Assembly (NCBI RefSeq): GCF_048128805.1
Contig: NC_136003.1
Span: 26,348,885 to 26,412,884 of the forward strand
DNA from: Centroberyx gerrardi
Taxonomy: Eukaryota > Chordata > Actinopteri > Beryciformes > Berycidae
Reading direction: 5' to 3'
DNA: 64,000 nucleotides
Part shown: positions 20,077-32,864 of the stretch, one piece after another
Layout: every line of letters begins with the position of its first letter
How positions within the stretch are numbered: position 1 is the first letter of the stretch
Notes under the pieces: model-generated
The model's input: only the letters and a program-made list of their open reading frames with translations
Told to the model about the DNA's origin: nothing
The model's database searches: none
Translations under genes and position numbers: made by a program

Positions 20077-23000
20077 TTTTCCACCCCGTCATTCCAGCAG
20101 AATGAAAAGGGGGACGCTGGAAAAAAAAAAAAAAGGAGGACAGAGGAACAAAAGACCCCCAGAAGCAGAAAGAGTGATTAATAAAAAAAAAAAAAAAAAA
20201 AAAAGGGGGGTGGCTTCCTGTATAGTGCATCATTTTAAAGACTTAATGTAGTCCCAGGATTAAGACGGAGACAACTGGATCATGGTTTTAATAGCACCTG
20301 GGGGGCATTTTGGCCCTCGCCCAATGCTTTCTTTGTCACTAAGTTTTAGTAAGATGGGACAAATTTCCTTTTGCAACTGGAGCATGGACTGTGAGGCTCT
20401 GACTAATTTCAGAAGACCACAGTCATTATCTCTTTTAGTTTTTTTTTTTTGTTTGTTTTTTTTAAATTCTGGTTTAATTTTGATTGTTTTAATCAGATTG
20501 ATGGCAGTGGATAGAAAAACATTGAATGAAGGAATTGTTGAACCGAAAAGTTTGTGGAAATAGTTATGGTGCCATAGAATATGTAAATAAAAAAATCTAC
20601 CTACAGTATATAGGATCCTCTTAGCGCTCCATATGCCCCGTCATTTCTCATCTGTGGACAGGTTACCTGGAATGCCTGAGAGAGAAAAAAGAAAAAGAAA
20701 ACCTTTTGGAAATTGTCTCAAACGCAGGCACTGAAGACGGCAATGCTAGTAATGTTGTTGGGTGTTCAGGAGGATATATTTATTGTAACGTTAAATGTTG
20801 TGAGTGTGTGCCTTAGTAGTGTAGTGAAATGTGTTACTGTTCTGTGTGTGGCCTCCCTGTTTTCGGTCGCCCTCTTTGCCTGCATTTTGTTTTTTTCTCA
20901 CGTCATGCCATCCTTGAATCATTTCTGCGCTTCTCCCCGCACCCTTTGCTTTCTTATGTCGTAGGAATTAATCCGATGGGTAAACGGAGGGACGTACACA
21001 GGGATACGCAGACGAAAAGAGGCGGAGAATTAGAATTAGCCGGAATCAGACACCTTGCAGTGGTGGCTCCTAGCTGTTCGTTAATTCTTAAATTATGTGT
21101 GTATTTTGTCCCTGACAAAGCAACACATAGGGAGCATTTCAAAGCTGTCTTTCTTTTTTTTTTGTAGTTTTTATTGTTTGCAAACCTCATTTTAAATCTC
21201 TTAACAAGGAGAGAGTGCAGCATATTGATATACTGATAGTGTGAAAACATGCTATACTACCAGCAGTGACCCTGCATGAGTCCTGCAGACCAAATGTCCA
21301 TCTGTCAAATTAGTATTATTTTGCTTTTGATGAACAAAATAATATATGTATTTTATTTAGCCAAATGTTCATATGGGTCCGGACCTTTGCGTTCGTTAAC
21401 CCAGTAGAATGTGATTTCAAGTTTCTTAAGAATGAAGGATTATTTTTGCACTGCCCTGTCACAAAGCACCGCTGAAGTCGACCACTCCGTATTGGTAGTT
21501 ATGTAGAAAGTAGAGTCTCATCAGGCCGGGTTTCACACATAGGAAATCTATGCCTTGAGGACCTATAGGAAGCCACTTGACTGGGCGTGCCAGGTGTGCC
21601 AATGTAGCATTAACCTCTGAACTTTGACCTTCGGGCTCTGATGTATTTATGTACAAAGTGGTTAATTTAATCAAATATAGTATATTATGAATTATTATTA
21701 TTATTTTGGATCTGACTATTTTTCTATGTGAATAATAGACGCCTGGTTGACTGGAAACGATGGCCGGCTACACACGGTTGTAGTCGCAGGGGGATCATAT
21801 AAAGTGTTGTTTATTTTTAAGATTTTTTTTTTGTTGTTGTTGTTGTTGTTTTTATTTTTTGCACGTTATGTCCTCTGCTTTTACACGACAAACTCAATGC
21901 ATGTCTTTGCGATTTTTAAGTTTACCGCCATCGTTGGTTCGGTCATCTTAGGTTCACGAGTCTCCATATTTACTGAAGTGCAGTATTAAACCGACTGGAG
22001 AGGGGAAAAATGGGCCTCCAGCAGAACAATAAACATGAATGGGTGTTTTAGACGTAACGTTAGGGAGTCGAAGGTCTTAAAACGTACTGTATAATATACT
22101 AAGAGGTGATTTATGAGCTCTGAATAGTTCTGTCATTGAAGATCTGAAGTGTGTCTGTCTCACAAAGTTGTGTTGTAACATTCATAATGAATTATCGACT
22201 AACTCCCTAACCCAGTCACACTCAGTGTTTCTATACTGTAACATATTTATGCATAACGTTAAACGGCACTGAACCCCATCAGTATATGATGCGTAGTGCC
22301 AGCTAGTTACTGTAACACACATTTGATGGTCTGGGGAAAAAAACAACAACAAAAAAAAAAAAAAACATTGATGCTCTTTAACAGTGATTCTCTGTACTGT
22401 TTTCGTAGTTCAGGATTAGAGGGACTTTTTCGTGTAATTGTAGCCAACATTGTCCTCCATGTTCACCGTTTCTCACTTAGTTTTAGGTCTTGGCATCGCT
22501 GTCATTTTTTAAGAAAATTAATTGTCACACACTCCTCCGTTCCTCCCACCCCCCCTCTCTATTTTGAGTCCAGTCCATTATAAGCGCAGACTAGTGTAGT
22601 TAGTGAGGATAACCTGAACACGTCTATGCAAACCTTACTCCATCACATGACTGTTGGTAGTGTGTGGTGACAGCAGCACCGATTTCACCTCTTGATGCCA
22701 TTCGCTACTAGCAGTGGAAATCACAATTGGTGCCGTAGAAAATGAATTCTATGGTTGGTGTTTCCCGAGCACACATCAGGCCCGTGGATTACAATATTAG
22801 ATGAGCAATATTTCCCTCGCAGCTCATGTCTTTAAAGCTCTCGAAGTTTGTCTTTTCTCTTTGTCAAGAGGGCTCAAGATGTGACGACGATCAAATGAAT
22901 CTCGCACTTCTTCGCGATTCCCCCGATGCGGAATCAGCGCTCAGCTCTGCAATATTGAGGATAAATCAAGAAATCCACTTTCCGTCAGGTCCTTTTGTGC

Positions 23001-24612
23001 GTTTCTGCATCGATCCTGAAATCGTTGTGATTGATTACACTTGATTGGGAATGACCCCGCTGATGCAAATATTTAAAAGCTTCTCAATCGCTTCTCTAAT
23101 TTTTGTCCGTGTTCTCTCCCCCGTACCCCCGTTTGTCTTTTGTGTTTTTTAAGTTTACATGAAACTTGTCTCTGGCGAAAAGTGAAATAAAATCATAGCT
23201 AATTGAATTCATTCCTTAACTGCAGAAGATCTACACCTGATGTATTTAATTGATAATGATAATGACATTTGTGATGATGAGTAATAAACCATAATATATT
23301 AAATCATCTCGCCTTTTTTTTTGTCTTTCTTGTTTCCCTTATTTGACATGCGAAACTTGTCAAATAAGGAACTGGCGTAAACCAACGTAATTACTATTAT
23401 TAAACATTCAGAGGTCTGAGAATAGCAGTGCTGACCAGTTAAAAGTCTGAGATCCTAATAAAGTTATGTGTCTGGTCATCTGAGCTGACCTGCAGTCACA
23501 CTGCTGCTGCTCCTATTCTGGGAACCATTATGAATTTGGGCGCAGATACACATTAGCCAGCCATGCAGATCATTTCCCCAGTACAGTTAATGGGAAAAGT
23601 CAGACGTCGCTGCAATAAGAGAGCCGGTCTTGGTGATTTATTTAGAGAGTGGTTGGCCTCAGTAATGCAGCAATATGTGTACTAACTACTTTGTATGAGT
23701 AAGATTCAACCTGCGCACTGTGAAGAAGATCCACTAGATGTCACTAGATCTATTCACCAGCAGCATATGAGGGGTTTTCATAATATTTTAGACTTGTTGC
23801 CTCTCTCAAACCCTCTCCCACAGAGCCACTGAACAGAGACACTATTGTACAAAAAGAGGTTTTATTCACAGTTTGTCCCTTTTATTCATTACAGAGGAAG
23901 GTGAGGAAGAGTCCAGTCAGAATGAAATCGAGACAGCTTATGGAAAAAATGGCGATTCGAGAGCGATGCCGGAAGGAGCGGAGGGAAAGAGCGCGAAGAT
24001 GTGAATGTTTTCTTTCGGCCCTTTCGCTCCTCTCCTTCGCAGTCTTTGTTGTCGCTTTTTTACAGAAAAAAGAGTGGTCATCACTTTTTAAGGAGACTTC
24101 TTTTTCTGTGCTAACCTGAAAACGCTCTCCCTCTTCCCACCTTTTCTACCCGGGGGGGGGGGGGACTTCTTCAAAATTTGGAATGAGGTCCCCCGTGTTT
24201 GGTGTGCGTCCCATGCTACAACAGTGGAATAAACCTTTACTGTGTCTATTTTCCCCCTGAGAAACCATGGGACATTTTCACTCACACAAGCACCGAAGAT
24301 GCTAAAAGCAATCAGGTAGAGAGAGGTGTAGAGGTGAGGAGAGAGAGGTTGCGAGGAAAGAGAAGGTGGTTGTGGATGGAAATGATGTTACAAGATCATT
24401 TTATTGAAAATAATCCCAGTTCCCCATAAGCAAACATAGACATCCCACGAGCGTCGGCCTTCTCATGCGTCAGTGCGACGAGTCTTTGGTTCGAACATGA
24501 GCGACAGAGCACATGGGTACACACAAACGGTAAGCTGGGAAGGAAGAGGAGGACAGAAAGGGAGGGCAGAATAACAAAGGGATGCTGTTTTTCTTCTCTT
24601 CTGTCTTTCTCT
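20077..24612. other. tbc1d10b 3' UTR and tbc1d10b-mylpf convergent intergenic region
   Basis: No gene is recognised. The long, non-repetitive span after the tbc1d10b stop, with A-runs at about 20121-20134 and 20184-20204, is compatible with a long 3' UTR. Candidate AATAAA signals lie at about 20585, 22028 and 23187. mylpf is transcribed toward tbc1d10b, so its 3' UTR lies just below 24613. A C/G-run occurs at about 24152-24164. Short frames here look like chance. Confidence 0.55.
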
Positions 24613-26694
24613 TTACTCCTCCTTCTCCTCTCCGTGTGTGATGACGTAGCAGATGCTCTTGTAGTCTACATTGCCGGCAACATCTGGGGGGAAGGCGGCC
24701 CACAGGTTCTTCATCTGAGGGAGGAGACGAGGAGACGAGGGTTGGCAACTCACCGGGGCAACGGGGTGAAATGATATACAATATATGATGAGATTCATTA
24801 TAAGAATACACCACATTTTTGGGAGATTTTCCCATTTGTAACCCAAATCATCTATGTGTCCCTATTAGCTGCATTGCTCCATGCTAACACGTTAGCATAC
24901 ACCATGTTGAGTGATAGTAGGCGACTAGCATTATCTCAAAAGTGAGAAAATAAGAACTTGTAGCAGCTCTAAAACTAAATGGTAAGTCATTTTATGTTGT
25001 CAAGTCTGGCAGTTTTGTGTAGATTGGTAAAATTTACACAAAATATGATACAAAAATAGCATACTGTTCTGAACTAGCAGGGACTACTTTGTTTGCGTAG
25101 GAAGTGAAGGAGACTTTCTACGGCTAAAAATCACTGCGCAGTGGATGAATATGTGGTTTTCATCCTAAATAGTTCCAAAAATAAAAATGGCTACATCAGC
25201 TATATTGAGTTAATGATATTTAATTGTTTTAAATTCATGAATCTACCGGCCATATATTAAAAAATATACACAACTTTTTTATTACTAAAAGGTCATTCTT
25301 CTTACTTTTGATAATGCTAGCTGCCTACTGTCACTCAACATAGTGTCTGCTAAAGTGTTCGCATGGAGCGCCAGAGTGAACGATCTACCAGGGACATATG
25401 GATGATTTTGGTGTCTATGTTCTCATCACTTAACAGGTAAGTGATTGACTAATCTCCCCAAAACTCTGTGTATTCCTTTAACTGGTCGGAGACATTACCT
25501 CCTCCTTGGAGAACCTGTCGCACTGAGTGGTCAGGAGCTCCTCAAGGCTGGAAGAGACAAACACAGAGAGATTTATTATTATTTATTATTGGGTCAAATT
25601 CAGAATTATTCCCATTTGGACATGTGCTGTGGTATATGATTATAAAAAGAATAAGAAGGTGCTCACAATTCCTTCTTGATGGTTCCAGTACCCTCGGGGT
25701 CCAGGACCTTGAAGGCGCTAACGATAACGTCCTCGGGGTCAGCACCTAGTGAGGGACGACAGGAATAGTCAAGGTATCAATAACAGTGACTCACACCAAG
25801 CTACTGTACGGACACTTTTAACTTCATTATATCGTAAAACATACAACAACTCGGGAGTGAGAGTTGGGGAGTGAGCGGGGTAAAAAGCAGGTGTCAGATT
25901 AGCAAAAGGAAATAAGACGCCCACCCTTCAGCTTCTCTCCGAACATGGTGAGGAAGACGGTGAAGTTGATGGGGCCGCTGGCCTCCTTGACCATGGCCTC
26001 CAGCTCCTCATTCTTCACGTTCAGCTGGCCTGCACAGCACAGAGTTTAAGATTACACACAAATACATATACACCACATACACACACACACACACACACAC
26101 TCTGTTCCACTGTGCGCAGCTCACCCATTGAGGCCAGAACGTCCCTCAGGTCATCTTTGCTGATGATACCATCTCTGTTCTGGTCAATGATTGTGAAAGC
26201 CTGAGAAAAAGACAAACCAACAGGGTTTATTAGTTTTTACGAAACAACACCGGAGTGTGTCCACTTGTCACCAATGGGACAGATGGAGAAAAGGGCAGGC
26301 TGGGCCACAAATCACAGGGTGACACCTCTTTAACATTTTAGGGACTCCTCAGTCAACAGTGTGTCCATTAAAGTGTCAGGTGGTGAGGATTCATGACGCA
26401 AAGCTATGTAAACCTTGTTAGGGGATACTGGGCAGGAAAAAGGCAGCGGCAAAGAAAAGTTAAATGACTTTAGTGGCCTTGGCGGGTTGGGGGGACTTGA
26501 GGTGGACCTCAGGGTTTTTCTTACATGTTAATTTGGGAAAGTATCATCTTGGTACAGCTGTCTGATCCGTTCACTCCCCCCCTTCTCATGGCTGAGCTGC
26601 GTCTATGAAACTTAAGATGACCTCTTGGACTTGAACTTGAACTCAGTCCGCAACCTCTCTCATCACTCTCTCTCTTTCTATCTCTGCCTCCCTC

Positions 26695-26749
<55 letters not shown>

Positions 26750-28340
26750 GACACACACACACGCCAACAGACACACAGGCGTTCCCCCGGCTGCCATCTT
26801 TCCATCTGTGCAGAGTGCTAAGACCGCCCTAATGATCCTGTCATACATTCCCTAAGTGGCACTTAAGAAATCTGTATCACTTATCACAGGAGGAATGTTC
26901 CCCTCTATTCGGAGCCCATATCCCTTGACAACACATCGAAAACACAGACACCATCATAATCCAATCTCTTGACGGCCCGTCCCTATAAAATCCCCTTTCC
27001 CTGACCTCACACACCCCAACACTCACACACTTTTAGACTTCCGCCTTTTGGTTTGCTCTCTCCCTTCTTTTGCTCATCAAATCGTTCGTAATTGTAATTT
27101 TGAAAGCACACAAAAAGCAGTTTGCCTTTGAAAGTTTGCCCCCCCCCCCCCCATTAACTTCCCTTCTGACCCGTTCCTATTCTCCTTTCCTTGTCTTTGT
27201 TCTACACTACAGTCCGCCTGCTGAGCTCCAGTTGTCCTCCCAGCCGTCAGCAACAGACCTAAGGAGATGTGTGAGTGACAGCTGGGGGGTCAGAGGCGAG
27301 TGGACAGCGGAGCGCTTCAGAGGGCGACAGAAATTTCAGAGCTCCTCCTAATGACATGCTCCTGCTTATTGAATTGTCAGAAGGGGAACAGGGAGGGGAG
27401 TAAGCAGAAGAGCAACTGCTGCGAAAATGGATCCAGGAGCGGCTTCACCAAACTCTAATTTTGGTTGTAGCCTTGAGTAAAAACAAGAGTAAACAAGCTG
27501 AGATCACACCAGTCCCTCTCCATTTCTCTATCGACCAACCGGTGACCATAAAGATGACTAAAGTGTAAATGTTGGCATGTTGGGGCGGAGAAATCCTCAC
27601 CTCCTTGTACTCCTGAATCTGGCTCTGCTCAAACATGGAGAACACATTGGAGGAGCCGCCGTCTCCGGCTGCCTGCCTCCTCTTGGCCTTCTTGGGTGCC
27701 TGTGGGACAAAAACACACACGGGTGAACCCTTGGGTGAATCCGTCCGCCCCGGGCTGCAACCCACGGTGACGCTAATTGACCTCTAACCCCAGTTCATGC
27801 TGTACGGCAGGTGATGCTGCGGTAGATCAGGTGCAGTCCTCAGGTTAGTCATAAAATGTATCATCTGAATACCAATATGGCATGCATTTGTTTTATGAAC
27901 TCAAATCTTTTGCCAGTTTATGTTAAGAAACACAAATTTCTGCATTCCTAAACTATCTATAAAGGCTCTCTTTTCTCCAAAATAACCCTGCAGATTTTTC
28001 AGTTTGGCATGCCACCTAAAGTACATTATTCTCTGCCACATAAAGCCACAATTTACCAATAATATTAATAACACATTTAAACACAAGCATCCTGATAACT
28101 GTATCGCCATGAACAGCAGGTAGCCTATTATCCAATGAGGAAAAGCCATGTCCAAAACATGCTTGATCTATAGGAAGTGAAAACAAACACTCCCAGCATT
28201 TGTTATTTCAAGCTGTTACATAGGCCAAAACGTATCAAAAGGTGATGGTTAATCCAAAGGGTCGGTTTGATTTGGCTTTCCCCCCTGTAGAGCCTTCCAT
28301 CAGCAGAGAGCAGTGATGAGGGAATGATGGTACTCACCAT
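24613..28340 (-). CDS. mylpf: Fast skeletal myosin regulatory light chain (phosphorylatable)
   Basis: Seven coding exons on the minus strand: 28340-28338 (only the ATG), 27699-27601, 26200-26125, 26029-25925, 25745-25667, 25547-25499 and 24714-24613. They total 513 bases, 170 residues, the usual length. The N-terminus after Met is [20 protein letters not shown], with the phosphorylatable serines just before NVF. The divalent-cation EF-hand loop is intact: [12 protein letters not shown]. The chain continues through [16 protein letters not shown] and ends [11 protein letters not shown]. The product binds the myosin heavy-chain neck in fast muscle fibres and is phosphorylated by myosin light-chain kinase. 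The split that leaves the start codon alone at the end of exon 1 is as I recall for vertebrate MLC2-type genes. A TATA box lies about 85 bp before the ATG. Confidence 0.97.
24843..25411. mobile_element. MITE with long terminal inverted repeats in mylpf intron 6
   Basis: The left arm (about 24843-24960) and right arm (about 25295-25411) are inverted repeats of roughly 115 bp. Matching blocks include ATGTTGAGTGAYAGTAGGC and GCTAGCATTATC-type text, with several small differences. The outermost text is CCAAATCATC on the left and GATGATTTTGG on the right. The roughly 330 bp between the arms has no coding capacity. A family cannot be named from sequence alone. Confidence 0.7.
26698..26743. repeat. 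(CT)n microsatellite in a mylpf intron
   Basis: A pure CT tract followed by a short CA-rich stretch. Another CA run lies at about 26080-26100, near the EF-hand exon. Confidence 0.9.
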
Positions 28341-28394
28341 CTTGAGACGGTATGTGTGGAGGTTTAGATGGTCAAGAAAGAGAAGACTGTGTGA

Positions 28395-28480
28395 AGCCGC
28401 GTTATACGTGGATCCCCGGGGGCTTATATACCCCTCCGCCGGCCAATCTAACTTTAGCCGCAGCCTCAAGTTTGGATTGG
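28395..28480 (-). promoter_or_regulatory. mylpf: mylpf core promoter with TATA box
   Basis: On the minus strand GGGGTATATAAGCC places a TATA box at about 28431-28422, so transcription should start near 28395-28400. Just upstream the minus strand reads GCTAAAGTTAGATTGGCC. CTAAAGTTAG is one mismatch from the MEF2 consensus YTAWWWWTAR, and GATTGG is an inverted CCAAT box. A strong TATA promoter with a MEF2-like site suits a muscle gene. Factor binding is inferred. Confidence 0.7.
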
Positions 28481-31400
28481 GATAAAAGAGAGAGAGAGGG
28501 AGGGAGAGGGAGAGAGAGAGAGAGAGTGGTAAAGGATGAGCTGGTGGCAAAAGTGAAGGAGACAGAATGGGGGGACAGGCTATCACCTTACAGGAGATCA
28601 GAAATAGACCCAGGAGTCTTGGAATTAAGTAAACCTGATAGCTTGGGGACCTTGCCATAGGTTTGCAGTCCCACGTGGACTAATATGGACATTCAGGACA
28701 TTGATGCTCGTTGGACCGCTGGACACCGTCTCCCCTCCCTCCCTCCCTCCCTCTCTCCCTCCGTCCATCTCCATCAGCCTGCACACAGCCACATCGGCCA
28801 CTCGCTGACTTTATTTTTGGTTTGTGATGTCCATTGCGATATTACAGCCTGAGATTCGAGCATCCTATACCCCTCAGCAACTCATACAGCTTTTACCCTG
28901 TATGTGCATGCATGGCTTGGCTCTCTTATTTTGAGTGAACGGTTGTGATATAAGGTGATGTTAGGGTCGGATTTTGGGATTTTGCCACAGGAGTAATGAT
29001 AGAAACTGCTCTGCAAGGATCCCACACATCTAAAATGGCACGAAAGCATCTGGCTTATCACTCAATCCAAACATGCACATGAATGATTAGCCCCAGCACC
29101 AAAACAAAATGGAGGGAGACATGTAGGCTATTCATTCTCAAATTAATTAAAATACCTCTTCATACAAGGACTGACAGTGGATGAGAACAAGTTTTTTGAT
29201 TAGATTTTAAAACTGTAAAAGGTTTATTTACATTTGTTTGGTTTGTAACCACTGCAGCAGAATAAAATCTAAATGTAATTTGAGTTGTGATTGCTTGAGA
29301 AAGCGTGAGCCATACCTGTCAAGAATATATTATTAATGATGAATGAATAATTCATGATTAATTAATGAATTCCTGTTACAATTCCAGTTGTATAGTAACT
29401 TAAACCTGATGATGATAATGATGACGATAATAATAATCACTGTCATCATCATCGTTGTCATCATCAACATCATCATCTTTATTTGTGCATCACTAATAAA
29501 TAAATAAATAAATAAAGAACAAGTTACATCAAGATAAAAAGATAGGAACAGAGGGTAAAAACAGCATTACAGTAAAATAATGGGATAAAAGACGTCACAT
29601 AACAGCATCACATAAAAACAAGCTTATAAAAATGTGTATGAGGAGATTTAAAAGTTAGTAATCAAATCACTTCATTATGTGTTATAAATAAAATGGAACA
29701 GTGTCAAAATAGTAATAATGAAAGCATGTATTTTTGTGTTTTATTTATTCAACTTTTGATTTATTTTATCCAGAGTAAACTTTACTCTCTCTGTAAAAGC
29801 GTCTCATGTCACATTCTCATGCTGTGGTGTTTTCTAATAAACTTCAGCTTCAGCCTGACACTGTAAATGTGACTTGTGGTGAATTGTGAAGCTCAAGCTA
29901 ATGAGTGATTAGAAAGTCGTGGCTTGTGGATGCATGGATTTCTCGTTTCTGGTTTTTGACATTTCATCCTCCAGTAAGAATATTACAAGTCGTGTTGGCG
30001 GCGTTAAGTGAGCGGCGCCATGTGAGGCATCTACGAGCACCGTTAACCTCTGGCTGTTGTCCTCGTTTCCCATCACCAGGAGGCTCCCTGCGCAGTGACG
30101 GCCTCAGCCATGAACACGTTTCCACCTGTTTGGGCGCTCAGACGGGGACCCTCCCGCCCCGCACCCCCGCTTTCAAATATCCCCCCCTTCAAATAAGGGG
30201 ATTACTTGGCAGGGTGATGGCAGCAGACATTCTCAAGAGAATATAAAAGGGACAGCTGACGGCGACCAAAATAGCTAAATAAACTTGACAGCCTGCCAAC
30301 GGTCCAGTCCCTCAAAGCAAAACGCTTCCCCTCATATTTTTTTTTCACAGTTTTTATATCCAAATTTACCAGTGTCAAAACCAGAGATAATCCGTTTCTC
30401 ATATCAGGAACAACTTTGCTAATCTTGTCTGCTTGATGAATTTATTTTCGCCCCGGTCTCGGCTGTTTGTGTTTCCACAGATCGTCTCTGTCTGATGGTT
30501 AACGGACAGGTGAGGAGCTGCGGCAGAGTCACGCCCGCGGTCTTTACTGGTTTCCCAGACAGCGGTAATTTGGATTAGAGAGACTTTGTTATCCCGGGGC
30601 CCCCCAGGACGTCCCGAGCCTGTCCTCCCTTGCGTTCCCAGTGACCTTTGACCTCTGCTCCTCTGGATTATCACCACCTTGTTTTCCCGGAGTGAATGTG
30701 GCACGTGTCGCTCTCTACTTGTTCTGACTGTGATATTCAGCCTAATACACTTAAAGAGAAAGTGTCACCTGTTTGTATTTGCTTGATCGGGGTGAGAGAT
30801 CAGATGAAAGTTAAAATTTTCTATTCTCATTCCTGCAAAAACATGATCTGTGCTTCAATACTGTGTATGACATCAGCCTTTTTACCCAAATGGACACAGC
30901 CACAGCATGTAGTGTGTTTGTACATATATGTGTTTATATATATTTATGTATTTACTGGATAGGGACTACAGGATATTGAGGACAGGAATCCTGGTCTGAG
31001 GATGAGGTAGCAGCCTGTTTGCATCCAATGGATGATACTGATGTTGACTTTTATCTATGCTTTTTTAAATATTCATTATCTCCATTTTCCTGCTGTGTTG
31101 AACTGTCTGTATTTGTTATTGTTTTGTTCATTTCATATGTTTTTTATGTAATGCTGCTGGATGACACCCAAATTCCCCCCCCATGGGGATTAATAAAGTA
31201 CATCTGTATCTGCATCTGTATCTCTATATAAACTATTGACAGATGTGTGAGCCTCTGCCTCAGTTTGCTGATTATACTGCAAGGTGGTAAAAAACTGTCT
31301 CACCTCATGATGTGTTTACATGCTGCTACTGTCAGTGTTAATGTACAGATGTGTGTACATTCCAGCGGCGTTCAGTGCAATATGACACGTCTGGCCACGC

Positions 31401-32864
31401 TCCCCTGAAGCCATCTATCACATTTTCGATGATTGGTATGTCTGTCTGTAGGGGCTGGAATGTGGAGAAGCTCCCAGCTCGACCTATGGGGCGAGACAAC
31501 CTAAGGATCCGCCGTGACATGGGAGATGTCAGAGTTTGTAACGCAACACTCTGGTGTGTGTGTCTGTGTGTGTTGCCCCCCCAAGATTGCCTGCTCCAGT
31601 CAAGTTGTTCTGTTTTGCTATTTGACACCGTCTGGGACACATTACATCGATCACCATACAGTAAATTTCAATTTTGAGGGCAGGTTAGTTTTCAGCTTTT
31701 GCTTTTTGAGTCTGGTGTGACAGGGCTTGGTTGAGAAAGCAGGTGAATGAACGGTTTGGTTATAAACCGTATCACTCCAGTACCAGAACATCAGTTTTAT
31801 GTCACTGATCATGCTGCTCTGTGTAATTATTAGTAGAGTGATCGTAAATTAAAGCCAAACTGGGTGTAATTATATAAGTAAATGAGTGAGTAACTCAATT
31901 AAAGGCACTTGCACTTATTAATGTCCCAAATTAATCGATCGGTCAGTTGTTGCCCCAGCTGCAGTCTCTTGGCTCTTACACACTTCCATAAATCATTGTG
32001 CTATTTTTGACTAAATCACACCAGCAAGACTTCATTAATTAAATCCAGTCCAGCTTCAACAGACTGTAGCTATGGCTCCCTCTGCTGTTTACTGTCTTCC
32101 ACTGACTTTCATGTGTTTTGATGCTTCTTATCCTCACAGTTTCTTTTCCAGAGAATGTAAATATGAGAGCAAATTAACAAATATATTGATTGCATATTTA
32201 TTGCAACATTACATCAGAAACATGTACAATAAATGAATTGATGTTGTAGAAGTGTGTGTTCTATGGTACACACATAGTTTTATGATGTGTGTGTGTGTGT
32301 GTGTGTGTCTGTATGTGTAACCAGAGTTATGTTTAGAAAGTTATCAATATATTGTGTATTTTGATGTTTGTAATTTTTTTATGTGCTTCTCATTTTATAT
32401 CATATATACAGATTTAGGGCTGCGTCTTCCTAGTTCATTTGTCAACTAGTTGATTATGAGACATTTTAGTCAATTGACCCATTTTAATGAATTTTTTGTC
32501 ATGCAATAAAAAATATGCATTCCTCCTTGTTAAATCCTGCATCACAAAGCTTTTTCATACCAGTGCTTTAGTGGTAACTTCTACCACATGGACGAAGTCG
32601 AACCTGCTTGGCTCTGACAAATCAGACAGATCACAGTGTGCCATGAGATAAATCACTGACATAAAACTGATCTAAACTGATCACACGACATGGAGGCATG
32701 TTTAACACATTTACAAGTGTCGTAACTGTATGTTCCTATGTATAACTTCACAATACTAAAGGTGGAGTTCATTTTTGACACACATGAACCACTCCATCTC
32801 AGTTCCCCTTTAAGGGTTTAGTTTCACTTTCAGTTTCTGAATCGCAGAGTTCTGTCGGTCTGTG
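28480..32864. other. mylpf upstream region and 3' flank of the PHETA-like gene
   Basis: No gene is recognised. It holds a GA tract (28490-28525), trinucleotide and AATA runs at 29405-29515, a perfect DR1 nuclear-receptor half-site pair (30642-30654), an L2-type tail (about 31120-31230), a (GT)n run (about 32287-32308), and one end of a hAT-like repeat (about 32415-32560, AGGGCTGCG then AACTAGTTGATTA). Short open frames show no family similarity I recognise. Confidence 0.55.
31120..31230 (+). mobile_element. L2-type LINE 3' tail
   Basis: AATTCCCCCCCCATGGGGA followed by TTAATAAAGTACATCTG and a run of CTGTAT units is the characteristic 3' end of fish L2-family LINEs, with its short tandem tail. 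Only the 3' end is recognised. Confidence 0.6.

Noticed and set aside
19182-20233. Alternative-frame and minus-strand frames across the last tbc1d10b exon, including Ser/Phe-rich and Leu-rich ones
   Set aside because: They arise from the purine-rich Lys/Glu and Pro-rich coding sequence on the plus strand.
22826-23044. 72-codon frame starting MSLKLSKFVF in the probable tbc1d10b 3' UTR
   Set aside because: No recognised similarity, no splice context and a length reachable by chance; left as non-coding.
29405-29515. ATG/ATC trinucleotide and AATA runs resembling a direct-repeat array
   Set aside because: Simple sequence with no spacers of uniform length; not CRISPR-like, and the genome is a vertebrate.
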